Shown: positions 36,378 through 49,763, numbered from the stretch's first letter. The stretch: DNA of 64,000 nt from Nymphalis io (GCF_905147045.1 NC_065903.1:6200001-6264000), one strand, 5' to 3'. Notes: a model not told the origin generated them from the sequence alone. A program made the numbers and translations.

Positions 36378-36569
36378 ATGCTCCCCTCCTCTTATAACCT
36401 GGGTTCTTTCAAACAAGGCGTGAAGAGGCATCTTGCGGGCCGGCAAGGCGGGGGCGGCTAGTGCAGAACATTCTTCCCAAATGTACTGGCTGTCGTTTCG
36501 TTTAAGCTCTACTACAAGTCACCATCACGTAGAGCAGAATCATTTGCCTTACCGGCAAATAAAAAAAAA
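36378..36569 (+). mobile_element. LINE-beta 3' end
   Basis: It matches the last coding codons and 3' UTR of the 62.5 kb copy: CCCCTCCTCTTATAACCTGG, AGGCGTGAAGAGGCATCTTG, CGGGCCGGCAAGGCGG, TAG and CAGAACATTCTTCCC. The 3' UTR stem-loop is kept in changed form (GCTCTAC 36506-36512 pairing GTAGAGC 36529-36535). A second hairpin, ATTTGCC..GGCAAAT (36542-36560), lies just before the A-tail (36561-36569). Strongly 5'-truncated, about 190 bp. Confidence 0.92.
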
Positions 36570-36765
36570 TTGCTAGCAACTACTCAGTATTTTTGTGTCT
36601 CGGTTCGAAGGGTGAGTGACCCAGTACCAGTGTACCTAATATCTTAGTCGTATGGTTGGTGACGCGCGTATTGGCAATATAAGAGATAGTTTAAATTTAC
36701 AAGTTAGTGGTGACTAATTACCAACAAGAGCTATATGTCAGTCTGCTAAATTCTAAAAAATATCT
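36570..36765 (+). repeat. Diverged SINE-A segment directly after LINE-beta
   Basis: ACTCAGTATTTTTGTGTCTC, GGTTCGAAGGGTGAGTGACC, TAGTCGTATGGTTGGTGACG and the following bases match the middle and 3' part of SINE-A with many changes. It begins immediately after the LINE-beta A-tail and lacks the SINE-A 5' third, so the two copies form one junction. Confidence 0.68.
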
Positions 36766-37231
36766 ATTTTAAATTACAAATAAGAGAATTGTTTTTGTTA
36801 TATACAATGACATCACACCTAATATCGTGTGTCTTCTTCATTTAACCTCATAACGCTCAACTAACACAAATACACGAAACTATATCGTTAAATTTTTCGA
36901 AATAAATAATGAAATGCTTAAGTGTGTACTGAAACATATGACGCAAGGTTAACGAGTCTATAGCACGTGTTTTGTATCGCCCTAAATGCTCAGCGGGTGT
37001 TGAACCTATTCCTTTTCGTAAGTATAAAACGAGGCAATTTGCGTAATCTGTAAAAAGCCGCATCGGCGCGAATACTTAAAACGATTCAACCAAGTGTGAA
37101 GTGAGATGTACTTTATTTTCATTACAGAAAAATGTGTTCACTAATTTTCAATGAATTGAAATGACTTAAAATTCACATAAAGAATAGGCTCAAAAGAAAG
37201 CACAAATATAACAGCGTCACTGTTGTTGTTT
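36766..37231. other. AT-rich stretch, no gene seen
   Basis: Nothing recognisable. Confidence 0.55.
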
Positions 37232-37882
37232 TTTTACACTTAATAGGCCAGCGTTTGACCGTTGACTTGCCTGATGTTAAGCATCGACACGGTCTAGGAT
37301 GTAGCACGCTTGCCTATAAGAAACATTTTTCTCTGGATTTGTAGACACCAACCTTGTACCTATCAGAAAATACACACTCAGTCAAGGCATTATATAAGCT
37401 GAGCAGTTGTTCTGGAGTAAAGTATCATCTCACTTTGGAGAGGATACCAAGCTTTCGAGCGGCTATTTGGCGTTGGACTCAATAAAAGAGCCGAAATTTA
37501 AAGTCGACGTGAGAGTAATGCCAAGAAGGTCAAGGTGGTCAGTTATAGGTACAGACACATTTCGGAAAGAGGGAGATAGCTGGAATTCCCCCTTTTTGGC
37601 AGAAAACAAACACGCCTGCGTCTTCGATGCATTGAACAGGATCAAATTGACATCAACCATCAACGCTCAACCATGGTCTCTCTCTCAGTCTGGATTTGGG
37701 CCTTACTAGCTCGCGCGTTGGACTTGTAGCTCTCGACAACTGTGCAATCATCTGCGTACCCATAGATACCGGGAATCAGCAGATCATTAATTTGCAGCAG
37801 AAATAGTGTTGCCGAGAGCACTGACCCCTAGGGAACACCGGCACTTATAACCATTTGATCCGACGAGTGGCCAACTGATATC
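37232..37882 (-). mobile_element. LINE-alpha, second copy with internal deletion
   Basis: It is clearly homologous to 7053-8100. On the minus strand it encodes parts of the RT region (VPQGS region and YADD region, frame broken), NASKTQACLFSAKKG and VPITDHLDLLGITLTSTLNF (37663-37463). About 365 bp, equivalent to about 7228-7592 of the first copy, are deleted near 37390, with the short shared sequence GCATT/TATATAAG at the join. The region equivalent to the 7855-7900 hairpin is not palindromic here, which shows the hairpin is private to the first copy. Block A and everything 5' of it are absent. Confidence 0.93.
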
Positions 37883-40129
37883 ATTACAACTCAACACACA
37901 TAGCAGCTAATACACTGAACACCAACCTATAATATTATATTGGTTATTTGTTTTTTTAAGTAGATTATTTTCGTAACGCGGCTTGTTTTTTGTTTGCAGC
38001 TTACACAATCTAAGCAAGTCTTTATTCTCAGTGTATGGTCGAGAGCACTTAAATTGTAAAGCCATGCCTATAAATACGAGTGTACAAGTTAATAATCTAT
38101 TTGTAAACCGGAACACGGTCTCGACAACATGCCCGACTAGGACAGATATCTGGAAAATTTAATTTGCATTGCATTTCGGAGCGCATTTGTTTCAAACGGT
38201 ATTTAAATGTTGGCTTCTGAATAGAATTGCCTTGTGCAAACTATTCGAACAAATAGAAGTTTGTTTATTTTAAATTTTTGTCAAAAACAACGCCTGAACT
38301 TCTCGAACTTTGTTGCAGCTTTAAATAATATGACGACACTATTTCACATAAATTTCATTTTTAAAACGAAAATAAAAACGCGTGTTTAAAAATGTTTTTG
38401 TAACACAGCGAAACTAATGAGTGTACAATATAATACTTTTAAGCCTTGTTAGTAAAAGAGCAATGAAATGAAACTCCTCTAAATAAAATATGATTCTCGT
38501 AAGGAGCATCTCGTCTTTCGCAGAACGAAACGGTAATGGCGGCCACTCACAACCCCCACATTTAGACTAACTTCCTTTTGAATATTTAATTTCGGTTGTT
38601 TTGTTTGCTTATATCGATCCTAACTTTTTAAACGTATAAATTATTATTTTGACCTTAGCCAAAAGGTGTTGTATTATAATAAGATGTTTAAACAATATAA
38701 TAAGTGTTTAGAAGATAAAAAAATCAAAGAACATAAATATATGAATTACTATGTTTATTTACATTTATAAAAATATTTTCATTGTACAATAACCCCAAAA
38801 GGTATTCCAAAGTACGTGTGGCTGCGCCACCATATTTTACGAATACATATCAGAAAAAAATTAACAAGGATGACAAAGACCAAATAATGGCTGCACTAGA
38901 ATATATCAAGATACGACCATGACCGAGTTTTATGACCGATATGCACGTCTACCTCAAACCGCATGCAATTTGACGACAACAGAAATACAATGCAAGCGGC
39001 GGTGCCGCTCGCTCGTTACCTTCAATGTAAGCCACCAAAATGTTACCTGAAAGCTTTTAACCACATCCGTATTTTTTACATACATTATATGTACAATGTA
39101 CAATAATTATGCTCGCTCTCGCCGAGTTTAGCAGTTTTAAACACAACGTGACTTATTTTATTGGTGCATCGTTACAGAGCAATTTCAAGTACAAAACATT
39201 TTTTTAATGTTTTACAGGATATGATATAATATGAGAGTTGCAGAGTTTTATATAATTAGCTTGTTAAAGACACCAAAACCTATGTTGTGAACTATTTAAG
39301 ACTTTAAATTTTGGCACTTACCGCTGTTACTGTTATTTTGCAATAACAACTATATTTTTTAGCAACTATATTTTACTTAGTTTAGATGGATGTCTCCAGT
39401 TTTACTTTTGAAAATTGCCTCAATTGAATTGCTTAGAAAGGAAAGGTTAATTAAGTTAAGTTTTTTTCTGTTTTGAAAGATCATAACTAATATACCAAAT
39501 GATTGTAACAGGCAACGATACTTTTCTTATAACAAAGGAAACATAAAAAATTTAATAAGAAGAGATTTATAAACAAAGGGAATGAGGCGGAGTAGAATTT
39601 CTATACTTTTTTCTCTTTGTACGATTTCATAGCAAAAATAAACACAAGGCAGCGAAAACTCAATAAATTTTCAGGGATTCCAAGGCGATGTGGAATGGGT
39701 AAAAATAACTTAATTATTTTAACATTTTTGTAGACCGTCCCGTTCAAGTTTGTGTTTTATATGAAAAATTAGACGATAGGGTCTGTTAAGCATCATATTT
39801 TAATGAGAGTGACACGTGCTCAGTCGTATTTGCATAATCTTTGACAGTTTCCTTGCTAGAATTTAAAATTTTACAGTATAACCTTATGACATACTATTTT
39901 TACAACAATATACATTACATAAAGCGTTTATGAATTATACATTATAACGTGTTTATGAATTGACGTTAATCATATATAATTAACATTTATTATAATATTT
40001 TTTGCTCATAGAAGTTAAATGAAAAATATTAAATAACACCAAAATCTGAGATAATATCCCAGCTTCTCCCTATTTATTTGATTTCTCATTGAGCTGGACG
40101 AGATTAAACTTCGAATATTTCTTTCTAAC
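37883..40129. other. AT-rich stretch, no gene seen
   Basis: No supported gene. It contains a possible short U2-like match (38648-38666, listed separately) and a GC-richer segment near 38985-39020. Confidence 0.5.
38648..38666 (-). other. Short U2 snRNA-like match
   Basis: TTTGACCTTAGCCAAAAGG is the reverse complement of U2 snRNA 5' sequence with one mismatch in 19 (CCTTTTGGCTAAGATCAAA is the expected sense). It could be an old fragment like the one at 59016, or chance; flanking U2 sequence is not preserved. Confidence 0.25.
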
Positions 40130-40290
40130 AGCACATAAAAATTCCCACGGAACTGATTTATGTTTACAATTCATTTCGTGCTCGGCAGTAAAGGAAAACA
40201 TCGTGAGGAAACCTACATGTGGCGGAAGAAAAACTTTCAACGTATATCCACTAACCCGGATCGGAGCAGCGTGGCGGAGTAAGCTAAGTA
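40130..40290 (+). repeat. SINE-C body and partial tail
   Basis: ACAATTCATTTCGTGCTCGG, AAGGAAAACATCGTGAGGAA, CACTAACCCGGATCGGAGCA and GCGTGGCGGAGTAAGCT match the SINE-C body. Both the tRNA head and the terminal GAGGCCT..CAGCAGTGG block are missing, so the 3' end was lost as well. Confidence 0.78.
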
Positions 40291-41649
40291 ATGAAGTAAT
40301 TGATTAGTTGTCTTGCCTTATGTAATATATTTAACGTGACTTCTCTTTTACTCGTTGAATTTTTATTATTAATAGCTTAATAGTTCTTTATTTTATTAAT
40401 GTTACTATTAAAATGTGCTATTTTATCAGCGATTTTTAGCTGTAATTTAAGCACTTTTAATTATAATATACTAGAAAAATTTCAAAATCACTCAATCATT
40501 TGTAATGACCCCGACTTGTCTGAGTATGATTCTCTCACTCACTTTATACGATACAACTGTTGTAATAGCAATAATTTTGACAACAATGTTTTGTATTGTT
40601 GTAGTTGTTTAGTTTTAGTGGGGTGAGTAGGTAATATAACTAAGAGTATAAACCTAGGTATACTCGTAGCTCTGCAGATCCCGTAGCAGGCAAGCACTAA
40701 CAAAACATTGTCTACACATCTCTTAATGTGTGAAGACTGCATCTTCTCAATATTAGAATTCTGACCAATTTTATAAAAAGTTAAATCTCAGACCCCTTGT
40801 TTTTAATAAGATCATTGAAATCTATTTTAAATAAATAGAAAATAGGTATTTGAGAATTGAGTCGAAGTTCGCGGACTCAAACCTGTTTTATTATTAATAA
40901 GCTTTCATAGAAATTATTGTATTAACGAAATTCTTGAGATGCTCGTGAAGCTATTTTCTATTTTAGATTTAAAATTCATGACATAAATATTTCATTACTT
41001 TAAAACAAGTACATAAGATTAAGAGCGATGTTTCTAAGAATGTTATATTCTTTGTAGAAACAAAATCACTTTGTATATTATATGTTAATTTTATAATAAG
41101 CCGTATTAATTATGATTATTTAATTACAGGCCAAGCATCACCATGTTTCGAATGTAATTCTGCCAAATAGGCTACAAATTTATGGCCAACCCCCATTATT
41201 CGGGTATGGAGGAATCCACACAGTCTATTCAAAATGGAGAAGCCCTTTCCAAAAGTAGGACGAGCTGTTGTCGATATTTTTCACATTGATCGAATGTGTT
41301 GAAATTGTTTGACTCAAATCATTAAAAAAATTGTTTGTATTTTCTTAAAAAATATATTAATAAAGTAATTCTAATAAAAAAGGATAAATAAATATTTCAT
41401 ATCTCAATAAAAACTGCTCGCTTGTGTCGTTAAACAGTAAAATATTTTATAAAATAAACTTTTACTTTAATTGGTAAAACCACCTTCTACGACGATCATT
41501 AAAAAGTAATTTGCCTTGTATATTAATATTACTTGTTGTTTGTAACATTTTAGTGCAAAGGTTTTTTGAAAGTTAAAACAATAGTACTTGTTTACTGTCT
41601 GATGGGTGTTGATATTCGAAGCTATTTTGTCATAGCAAAATGTAAACTG
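40291..41649. other. AT-rich stretch, no gene seen
   Basis: No supported gene; frames of up to 75 codons lack domains. Confidence 0.55.
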
Positions 41650-41854
41650 TAAGTACGTATTGCTACCGCTACGGCACTCGAACCGCGCCTTTTAAGTTAC
41701 CGTCTCGCGGCGGATTCGACACACCGATACGGACTTGTCTGCGATTCCAGAGATCATACTATTTTCACCGTGCGTTAGTGCGGGCTAATCGGTATCCATT
41801 CGTAATATCACGCAACGTGGAAAGCCAACTTAAGATAGTATGTGCAAGGTAAGC
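41650..41854 (+). other. GC-richer block ending in a splice-donor match
   Basis: About 200 bp rich in CG (for example CCGTCTCGCGGCGGATTCG) end with CAAG|GTAAGC, a good 5' splice-site match with the donor G at 41849. No long frame or known domain is present, so an untranslated first exon is possible. There is no independent support. Confidence 0.22.
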
Positions 41855-42080
41855 ATGTGGTGGTTAGTTTAGCCTAAAAATGACGCAAAAGTCATAAGTA
41901 GCCAATTCAAACGAATACTTTGATATTATATGTTCGAATTTACAAATACTGTGCACCTGTGGTGCATATATTATACTTTATTTTTTGGTGCACCATTTGA
42001 TCACATAGATTCTCATTTAACTCAATATAGATCACGTATATTATATACAGTATTATAGGAAAGAAATCAATAATTATTGT

Positions 42081-42232
42081 TTTTTTTTTATTGTATAGGA
42101 AGGCATATTTTTTATTGTATAGGACGAGCATATGTGCCACCTGACCATCGCCTATATCGTCAATGGGCCACCAACTTTGGGAACTAATATTTTATGTCCC
42201 TTGTGCCTGTAATTACACTGGCTCAAAACAAT
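42081..42232 (-). repeat. SINE-A copy with internal deletion, minus orientation
   Basis: The complement contains GAGCCAGTGTAATTACAGGC, ACAAGGGACATAAAATATTA, CCAAAGTTGGTGGCCC and GGTGGCACATATGCTCGTCC. The segment between the GCGATGG part and the stem-loop is deleted. The terminal TTTTTTATTGTATAGGA is present twice in tandem. Confidence 0.82.
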
Positions 42233-45200
42233 TTCATTTTAAGCTCCCTGCAAACTTTTTTTTAAACTCAATAATTTTTATCTAAGGCGTTTTTAAATAA
42301 TTGTATAACATATATCTTCTCAATTATTATTTATTATAATAAATATGTAGATTTAAAAATAACAAAATTGTGGTTTTAACGTTGCGGTAGAATGCACGGT
42401 ATTTCGATATACGAGCCAATCAGTGTTATATTTACGAGTATTTGAATTGAGGTTTAGCAACGAGTTGTGGTGTAACGCGTTGTATATCACCACACCAATT
42501 TAGCTTTAAATTTGATAATAATTGTATTTAGACGTTGTATGTAATTTCCCGTGTAGCTATTATTACTTCTAAAAATTGAATGGAAAATTCGCAAAGCTCA
42601 GTATAAATGTTATATTTTTCTAGTTAAACATTGTACACATTATTTTCAATAAACATAATACTACGAACACACTACACTAATATGTTATATATAACTTTCA
42701 GTGTATGAAATTTAGAATTATTGAAGGGTTCCACGTTGTAGACAATTACTAATATATCTGATTATAAGCATTTATTGATACTAAGATAAAGGGATAGCCT
42801 GAAGATTATATGTTTGCATATAAATAAAGTAGGTACACTGAAAGTAAAGCAATACGGAAATATCTTAACGATATCTCACGTCACCATCCGCGTCACCTAG
42901 ACTCATTTACTTAATAGGTAAAGTCAACGTTGGATGTCAGCTCGTGCCCACGACAGACGCAACTCCGTCGAGACGTCGGGCAAAATAAAATTTATCAAAG
43001 TTAGGACTGCTGTTCAAACCTAAATATAATATGTGAAATGAATACATATATCGCAAAAGTTTAGACTGTACAATTGTTCAGTTAAATTATCAAAAAGCAT
43101 TGCAAATCTGGTTTAACCGTGTCAGCGGACACGATGAACACAAGTCCAAGTTGCTCTATACTCTACTATTGGTGTAGGCGCACACAAATGCAAAGCTCAC
43201 TGTTCTATGGAAAAGCTGATTCGCTTTGCAAACTATTTAGTTTTCTGATCGAATTGTCAGAATTTGTTCCTCAAATTCATTGAATTATTATTAATATATT
43301 TTTGTTAGTAAAAATAGTGAGTTTGTTAGTAATTAATTGTTTATTAATAATTAATTATAAGAACATACCAAAAAACAATTTCATGATATCATGAACCGTG
43401 TATACATTTTATCTTGGTCGATGAAGTAGTTCCAATAAGACGTCTAAGTGCAACGCTATAAATGAAAAAGGATGCCAGAATTCATAGATCATAAATTTTA
43501 CGCTATTCCTTAAAATATATTAATATTTGAAATTTAAACAACATTAGCCATACTTCATAAAGAAAATATTTTTTATACAGTTTCAGAACTCAACGTGACT
43601 GTATTATAGTATGTAGTGATGTATTATATGAATAGTATTACTCAGAAGCTTGGTTATTATATATAATATATATCAAGCTTACATCTAGCAAAGTTAGTTG
43701 GCTTATCGAGCTTGTCAGGCTTTTGTTGTGTTCTACTTCTATCTGATTTACTCTCGTGTAGATAGAATAAATCTTTATGTCTTCTGACACATAAAGGAAA
43801 AGGAGTTCCCTACATTTATTCTACGAAAGACGTATATTCTAGATTTTATTATAATTTCTTATTACATACACCGTGAATGTATTGTAATAATTCAGAATTT
43901 TGAGGCCAATTTCGTAGCTTTTTTCAATGAATTATTGAATTCTACTTTTTTTCAATAGGTACTTTAGGAAAAGCATATTTTTTTAATGAGGTCTCGATCA
44001 CTTTAACCTTTTCTATTCAAAAAGGTTACTTTATAAAACATGTTATTTTTAGTAAAAGACGTTGACTGCGCCACGTGTAACGTGACTTTGACAAAAGTGC
44101 TTATAACTTTAATGATTATTTAATATTATAGAAAGTTTCAAGCCTAATCTTACGCATCATAAATATGGATTTAAATTAAGAAATAAATAAAATAAATAGT
44201 GTGAATTATTAATTAGCGATTAAGTCAAACGGTTAGAAAGCCGATTAAAAGTATCAAGCTATTTAGCAATTAGGCCAAAATCGTATAATTTCAAAGTTTA
44301 ATAGATGAAAGCATTTTTACTAAAATAAGATATTTAATGGAAAAAGTTTTAATGGGATTTGATGAACGAAACGCTTCTTATATAAATTTCTTAAAAGCAA
44401 TTTTGCCAGTCACACAACCACATTTATCTATTCCATCTCTTCGCAAAGATTCGACACTTAAGGCACACGAATGTTTAATATTGAACGTAAGAGTAACATA
44501 CATATATAAGACATAATTAAGTCGACCTATTTTTCTTCGTACACACATCGCATTTAATGAATACGAGGTAAAGCTTCTGCAATGTAAAAGATAATTTTAC
44601 AAAACACTTGCAGTTTCTGAGTGAATACATGAAAACAAACCTTTGTTAGAAACATCTCCATACATATATTCATATACACACAAAGACAAAACGGTTCAGT
44701 ACCTTTGTCTCCTCCGTTTGTCGACAGATTTTCTTTTCCTCTTGTGTTTATTAAGTACCTAATTATGTTATCAATAAAAAAATTACAAGAAAAACCTTCG
44801 AAATGCAAATTCATGTCTAAAATATTTTCAAGAAATTTTCGATCATGATCGAATTTCAAACAATGCTGCGTTTTTAAGTTTAGCACTAAAACAAAAAAAA
44901 ACATTATTTGTAGCATTCATATTGAGTATTTTTATTGATTACAATTACAAGTCCGAAAAGTTTTTTCAGCCATTTATGCTATATTTAAATATCTACTTCA
45001 AAACATTCATGTCCACTAAAAAATAAGGTACTTAGTTCTTATTATATTTATTTCTCCATTATTCAAAGTGACGTAATCAAATTCTGTTAATAAAACGACT
45101 ACATTAACAACTGTTGACCAAAATATAATTCAGTATAGTTGTAGAAACATAACCGCTTTAATACGATTTTTTTTGTTTGAAAGACATTAGAATGATATGT

Positions 45201-47649
45201 GTCCTATATTTATTATATTATATACATTGAAGCAAATAAATCGCGCTTTTGTACAAATTTTGAATAATAAATGAATAATAAAGAAAATATATATTCTGTA
45301 CCAATATTCCTATTTTAAAAATTACTTTAATTATTATTTTTATAAGACAAATAATTGATTTATAATAATGAAGCATCATGAGGCTCATGGGTATTCCAGC
45401 ACTTCCACGAAAACAAAACAAAATTCAAGATAATATAAATATACCTAGTACTTCGCCCTTAATGTCTTTCCTCGTAAGACCACACAGACATAAATTAAGG
45501 AGGAATGGCTCAAGTTTCGGCTTTAAGACCAGATTGTATAGATTAAATGTCCGTGTAAGAGAAGAAGCGACAATCGATGGTAAGAAATGGGTCACATTTC
45601 AGCCGCTTCTTTCTTTACCTAACTGTTTTTCTTTGTTCATTCTGCGAAATCGCTACTTTGATATTAAAGCGAATGAGCACATGCCGCCTCGTTTCAAATG
45701 GAAGAATTCATATTCTTTTTGTCTTTTTAAAACTAGAAAACTTATTTAACTGAGAGAGAATAGTTAACACTCGTAATTAATAATATAACTTTGAAAGATA
45801 ACAGAAAGCAACTTATTTTATGTAGAAAAGTAAATAAGATTTTTTTTTTTACTGTCCTTCATACTTTTTTCTTTACAATAAAAAGCTAAATATTAAAAAG
45901 GGTGCTATAATGTACGTTGGTATGATAATGCTTCGGTAACATCGACTAGCTTATAGCCAAATCTCGTGATGAGGCAGTAAATAAACCGAATGATGTAAAT
46001 TTGAATCCATAGCCGATGACTAACTAGTAAGATTGATGATTATGTCAGATGGAATATCTGCATACATGTACATAGTCATCAATCACGAAGAAATATCCCT
46101 AGTTGCATGCATTCGATGCTATGCGTCCTCATTCCTCTCTTTAATAATTTCATCTTGCCTGGTCGAAACCGCAGGAGATATTAATGTTTGCAGAGCATTC
46201 AAACAATTTCCTAAAACGCTTCCAGCTCCCAACTCTACAGATACTCGTTCATCAGTATAGTTGCAATGCTCACATATTTTCCCTATTCGTAATAAATATA
46301 ATTTTTAAAAGCAATTATTGAAAATATTTTTTAAATAGCGAAAAAATATCTTATAACGATAAATAACATAATTTTCGAATCCCGAAACATCACATCGAAA
46401 TATACATATTTTTAAACATAAAGTATACGAGAGAAAGCAACGAAGAAAGAAAAGTGTACTTCGCTAATATGAATATAAATGGTTAGTTAGAATTTGGCAA
46501 AATTGACACAGGTGAAAGAAATAAAGTTTACTGATAAGTTAATATTATAATGTCTCACGTATATACCGAGACCCTTTTATCCCTTAGAACGCCACCCGAG
46601 GTCTGATGAGCTGCAAGATGGATGGCTTACGAGATACTTCATTCCGTGTAATCATAATCTTGGGTAATATATTGAGAAAAGAAATTGATAGGAATATATT
46701 ACTTCTATGAGAATAAAATTACTTAACTTATCATCACATACCTTTTAACAATGCTGTTGAAGTGTAGATTTCCTGAAAAAAAAAACTATTTTAAATCAAG
46801 GTCAAGTAATTCATTGCCAATATTGCCTTAAACCTAAACTAAGGTCAAACATTTTTCCATATAAAAATACAATGTAAGAATATTGTTATATTCGGTAAAA
46901 ACAGGTGTTAAGACGTAAGGGACATAAAATACTTGCAGATGTTACAAAGAGCAGTAACTTGAGACAAATTCAGTGGGCGTTACATTGTTCAACGCCCTGA
47001 ATTGTCTGACGCTTGATAAAAAATAAAAGTAAGCGATACCGAATATATTTAATCCTCTTGATGTCCTATTTCTATTTATGTAAACAAAGGACATATAAAA
47101 TCATATTGTTGAATTTTTAAAAAAATATTAAATTAATTAAAAAAGTACATTCCTTAGGTAAATATAAAAATTATTTTTTCACACTGCTTATCTTTTTAAA
47201 ATAAGCTGCAAACACTTGTATTAATACGATTACTATATTATGAGAAAGAAAACAACGTTATTTTTTATTTATTGTCTATCGTTTCATACTTGTTATTTTA
47301 CATATTAAGAATTTATAATTAGAAGAGAGGCAAGATTTTAATCTAGGCTTTCACTGGAATTCCGGTCACGTATTCTGTCTAATGATGTCGCTCTTATATT
47401 ATTAGCAAAGCAACCTTAAGAATTATATTACAAGGTTATAATTCGAAATGTTATATTAATATAGTAAAAAGGAATATTTTTACTAACAACCAAGAAAGTA
47501 TTATCAGTATTTATAATAACGTCGAGCTTTTCGTGACCAAGTAAACTTATGATAAAAGTAAACTTATGACAAAATTACATATCAGAATTTAACTGAGAAA
47601 ATAAAAAATTCGTATAAAAAAATAAAACTTAAATTAATAATAATTGTAA
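42233..47649. other. Long AT-rich stretch, no gene seen
   Basis: About 5.4 kb without a recognised repeat or gene. The longest frames (120 codons minus at 44554-44916; 123 codons plus at 45378-45749) have no recognisable domain and were rejected as genes. Confidence 0.5.
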
Positions 47650-47661
47650 GTAAATAAATAA

Positions 47662-47949
47662 GTCGAGATGGCCTATTGGTTAGAACGCGTGAATCTTAAC
47701 CGATGATCGTGGGTTCAAACCCGGACAAGCACCACTGAATTTTCATGTGCTTAATTTGTGTTTATAATTCATCTCGTACTTGACGGTGAAGGAAACCTGC
47801 ATATCTTTAATTTCATTGAAATTCTACCACATGTGTATTCTACCAACCCGCATTGGAGCAGCGTGGTGGAATAAGCTCCAAACTCAAAAAGGGAGAGGAG
47901 GCCTTAGCCCAGCAGTGGGACATTAACAGGCTATTACTGTTACTGGACT
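47662..47949 (+). repeat. Complete SINE-C with perfect 12-bp target-site duplication
   Basis: The tRNA-derived head has an A-box TGGCCTATTGG (47669-47679) and a B-box GGTTCAAACCC (47712-47722). The body runs through GCACCACTGAATTTTCATGT and ATTCATCTCGTACTTGACGG to CCCGCATTGGAGCAGCGTGG. The tail is GAGGAGGCCTTAGCCCAGCA, GTGGGACATTAACAGGCT and ATTACTGTTACTG. GTAAATAAATAA flanks it on both sides (47650-47661 and 47950-47961). The perfect duplication and full length indicate recent insertion. Confidence 0.97.
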
Positions 47950-47961
47950 GTAAATAAATAA

Positions 47962-49763
47962 AATGAAAATTTACTTGAAATGGAAATATATAAAACCCGA
48001 ATGGGTAAGAGAACAACTGAAATCGACATCTGGAAAATACATTTGTCTCGTTTCCATAACTTTTCCATTGAATAAGTTGGGTGTAAACTGACAAACAGTT
48101 TTGTAAAATAACTAATAATAACATAAGAATGTCTTTTACTTTTTTATTGTGAATATATTTTACTTTAATCCAAACAAAAAAGTATCAAGCAATTTTTTTC
48201 ATGAAACAAAATGGATTACGAGTTCATTACATTCAGTTTAAATAGAATAAATTGCGGGCTTTGTATCAATATATGTTACAAACATTCATTTTCATATGAA
48301 ACTGAAAACACATGTTTGTCACACATCAATGGGCGCAAGATGTTATCTTGGTCAACTGTCACAATACACGTAGTCAAAAAACGACATTTAAGTAATTACA
48401 AGCCGCAGCTTTCACTATTATTGCCGCACCGCTCGCGATACGCCCAATGCTTGCTTACAAATAGATGTATGTTTCATAAATCGATAGTCGGTACTGACGC
48501 CGCGACGATATTACATATATGCAACAAATGGGAATACAATTCTCACAGGCAAATTTTCTCGTTTGTATTTTATTACCAGAATATAAACAAATAATCGCAG
48601 TTGTGCGATACGAACTCAAATTGATTCTGTAAATTGTTTTCGGAATATATTTTCCTCTTTTTCATCCTTATTAAGCTTTTGAATCTCGTCGATGTATATT
48701 CCTAAACTAAAACACATCGTATTGCGGTCGAGCACAACGAGTTCATTCCGAAAAGGATTAAATATATTCAGTCCCGGTCGATATAAACAAGTGAACTTTT
48801 AAACATTATAAAATTTCTAGTAATTTTCTGTAGGATATGCGAAAGTGCTTCATCCAGTCATATACATATCCAGTCATATATAAACTAATAAATAACATAT
48901 AAAAAACTAATCAAAATAAAGCTCAATTTAAATTAAAAACACATATGTTATTTACAATAATATTTTTTTTTAATGAATGCTCTTACTGGTTAGCTATTGT
49001 TCATCTTTCGTAAAACTGAATTGTAATAGCCTATTATTAAATACTTTATGATATAATACGTTGTTTTTACATATTATATTATATATTTATTTTACTTCAA
49101 GAAATAAGTAATAATTTCAAGCAGGTAAAGTAATGGGCAAAGGTAACATAAATTAAATGAGACTGAGTTATTTGGGTTTTTTAACATGTCTTGCCAAACT
49201 GTTGTATATGTATATGTGAGGAGGTAACGAGTCGGAACGGAAAACTAATGAGCTTTTTACTGGCACATTTTCACAAAATATCATTTCAAAACGTAAATTC
49301 TAAATGTATTAATAAAACACGTGAGCTTAACAATTTTAGAATCACCATTTATTTTATATATATGTTTTATATATCTATTTGTTTTAAATTAATTAAAATA
49401 ATTATGTAAATTAAGTAATTTAAAATATTAAACGAATATAAATCAAAATTATAGAAAAACACACTTTCCGAAGCATATTTCAAAAAGAATTTCAAATGAA
49501 ATAAAAAAACTACCAAAAATATATTTCTTTTTTATTTATTTAACTTTGAAATGCAAACGAAGTAAACACAAAATATATCCGATCGTGAGTTTTATGAATA
49601 ATTAACTAAGTGCTACTTCACTACAGGCAATCACTAAATGCACAGCAGTTACAGTTACGTGTATCAACAAATTCACCATTAAATTAAACGAAATATAAAA
49701 TAAAAAACAAATTAACAAACAATGTCAGTAAATGATAGATGAGGACTAATCTATTATGGCGTC
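47962..49763. other. AT-rich stretch, no gene seen
   Basis: No supported gene. A 127-codon plus frame (48211-48594) has no recognised domain and its composition resembles its surroundings. Confidence 0.5.

Noticed and set aside
42095..42125. Tandem TTTTTTATTGTATAGGA considered as a transposon terminus
   Set aside because: It is the duplicated 3' end of a SINE-A copy.
43650..43681. AGCTTGGTTATTATATATAATA palindrome-like segment
   Set aside because: Pairing is interrupted and consists mostly of alternating A and T, so it is not significant beside the perfect inverted repeats.
44554..44916. 120-codon minus-strand frame starting with a hydrophobic segment like a signal peptide
   Set aside because: T-rich DNA read as codons gives Phe/Leu-rich starts by chance; the rest shows no cysteine pattern or family signature.
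45378..45749. 123-codon plus-strand open frame
   Set aside because: No recognisable domain. Composition is like its surroundings, and in a 64-kb AT-rich window a frame of this length is near what chance allows. Not annotated as a gene.
48211..48594. 127-codon plus-strand open frame
   Set aside because: No domain or family resemblance and no splice or promoter context; taken as a chance frame.
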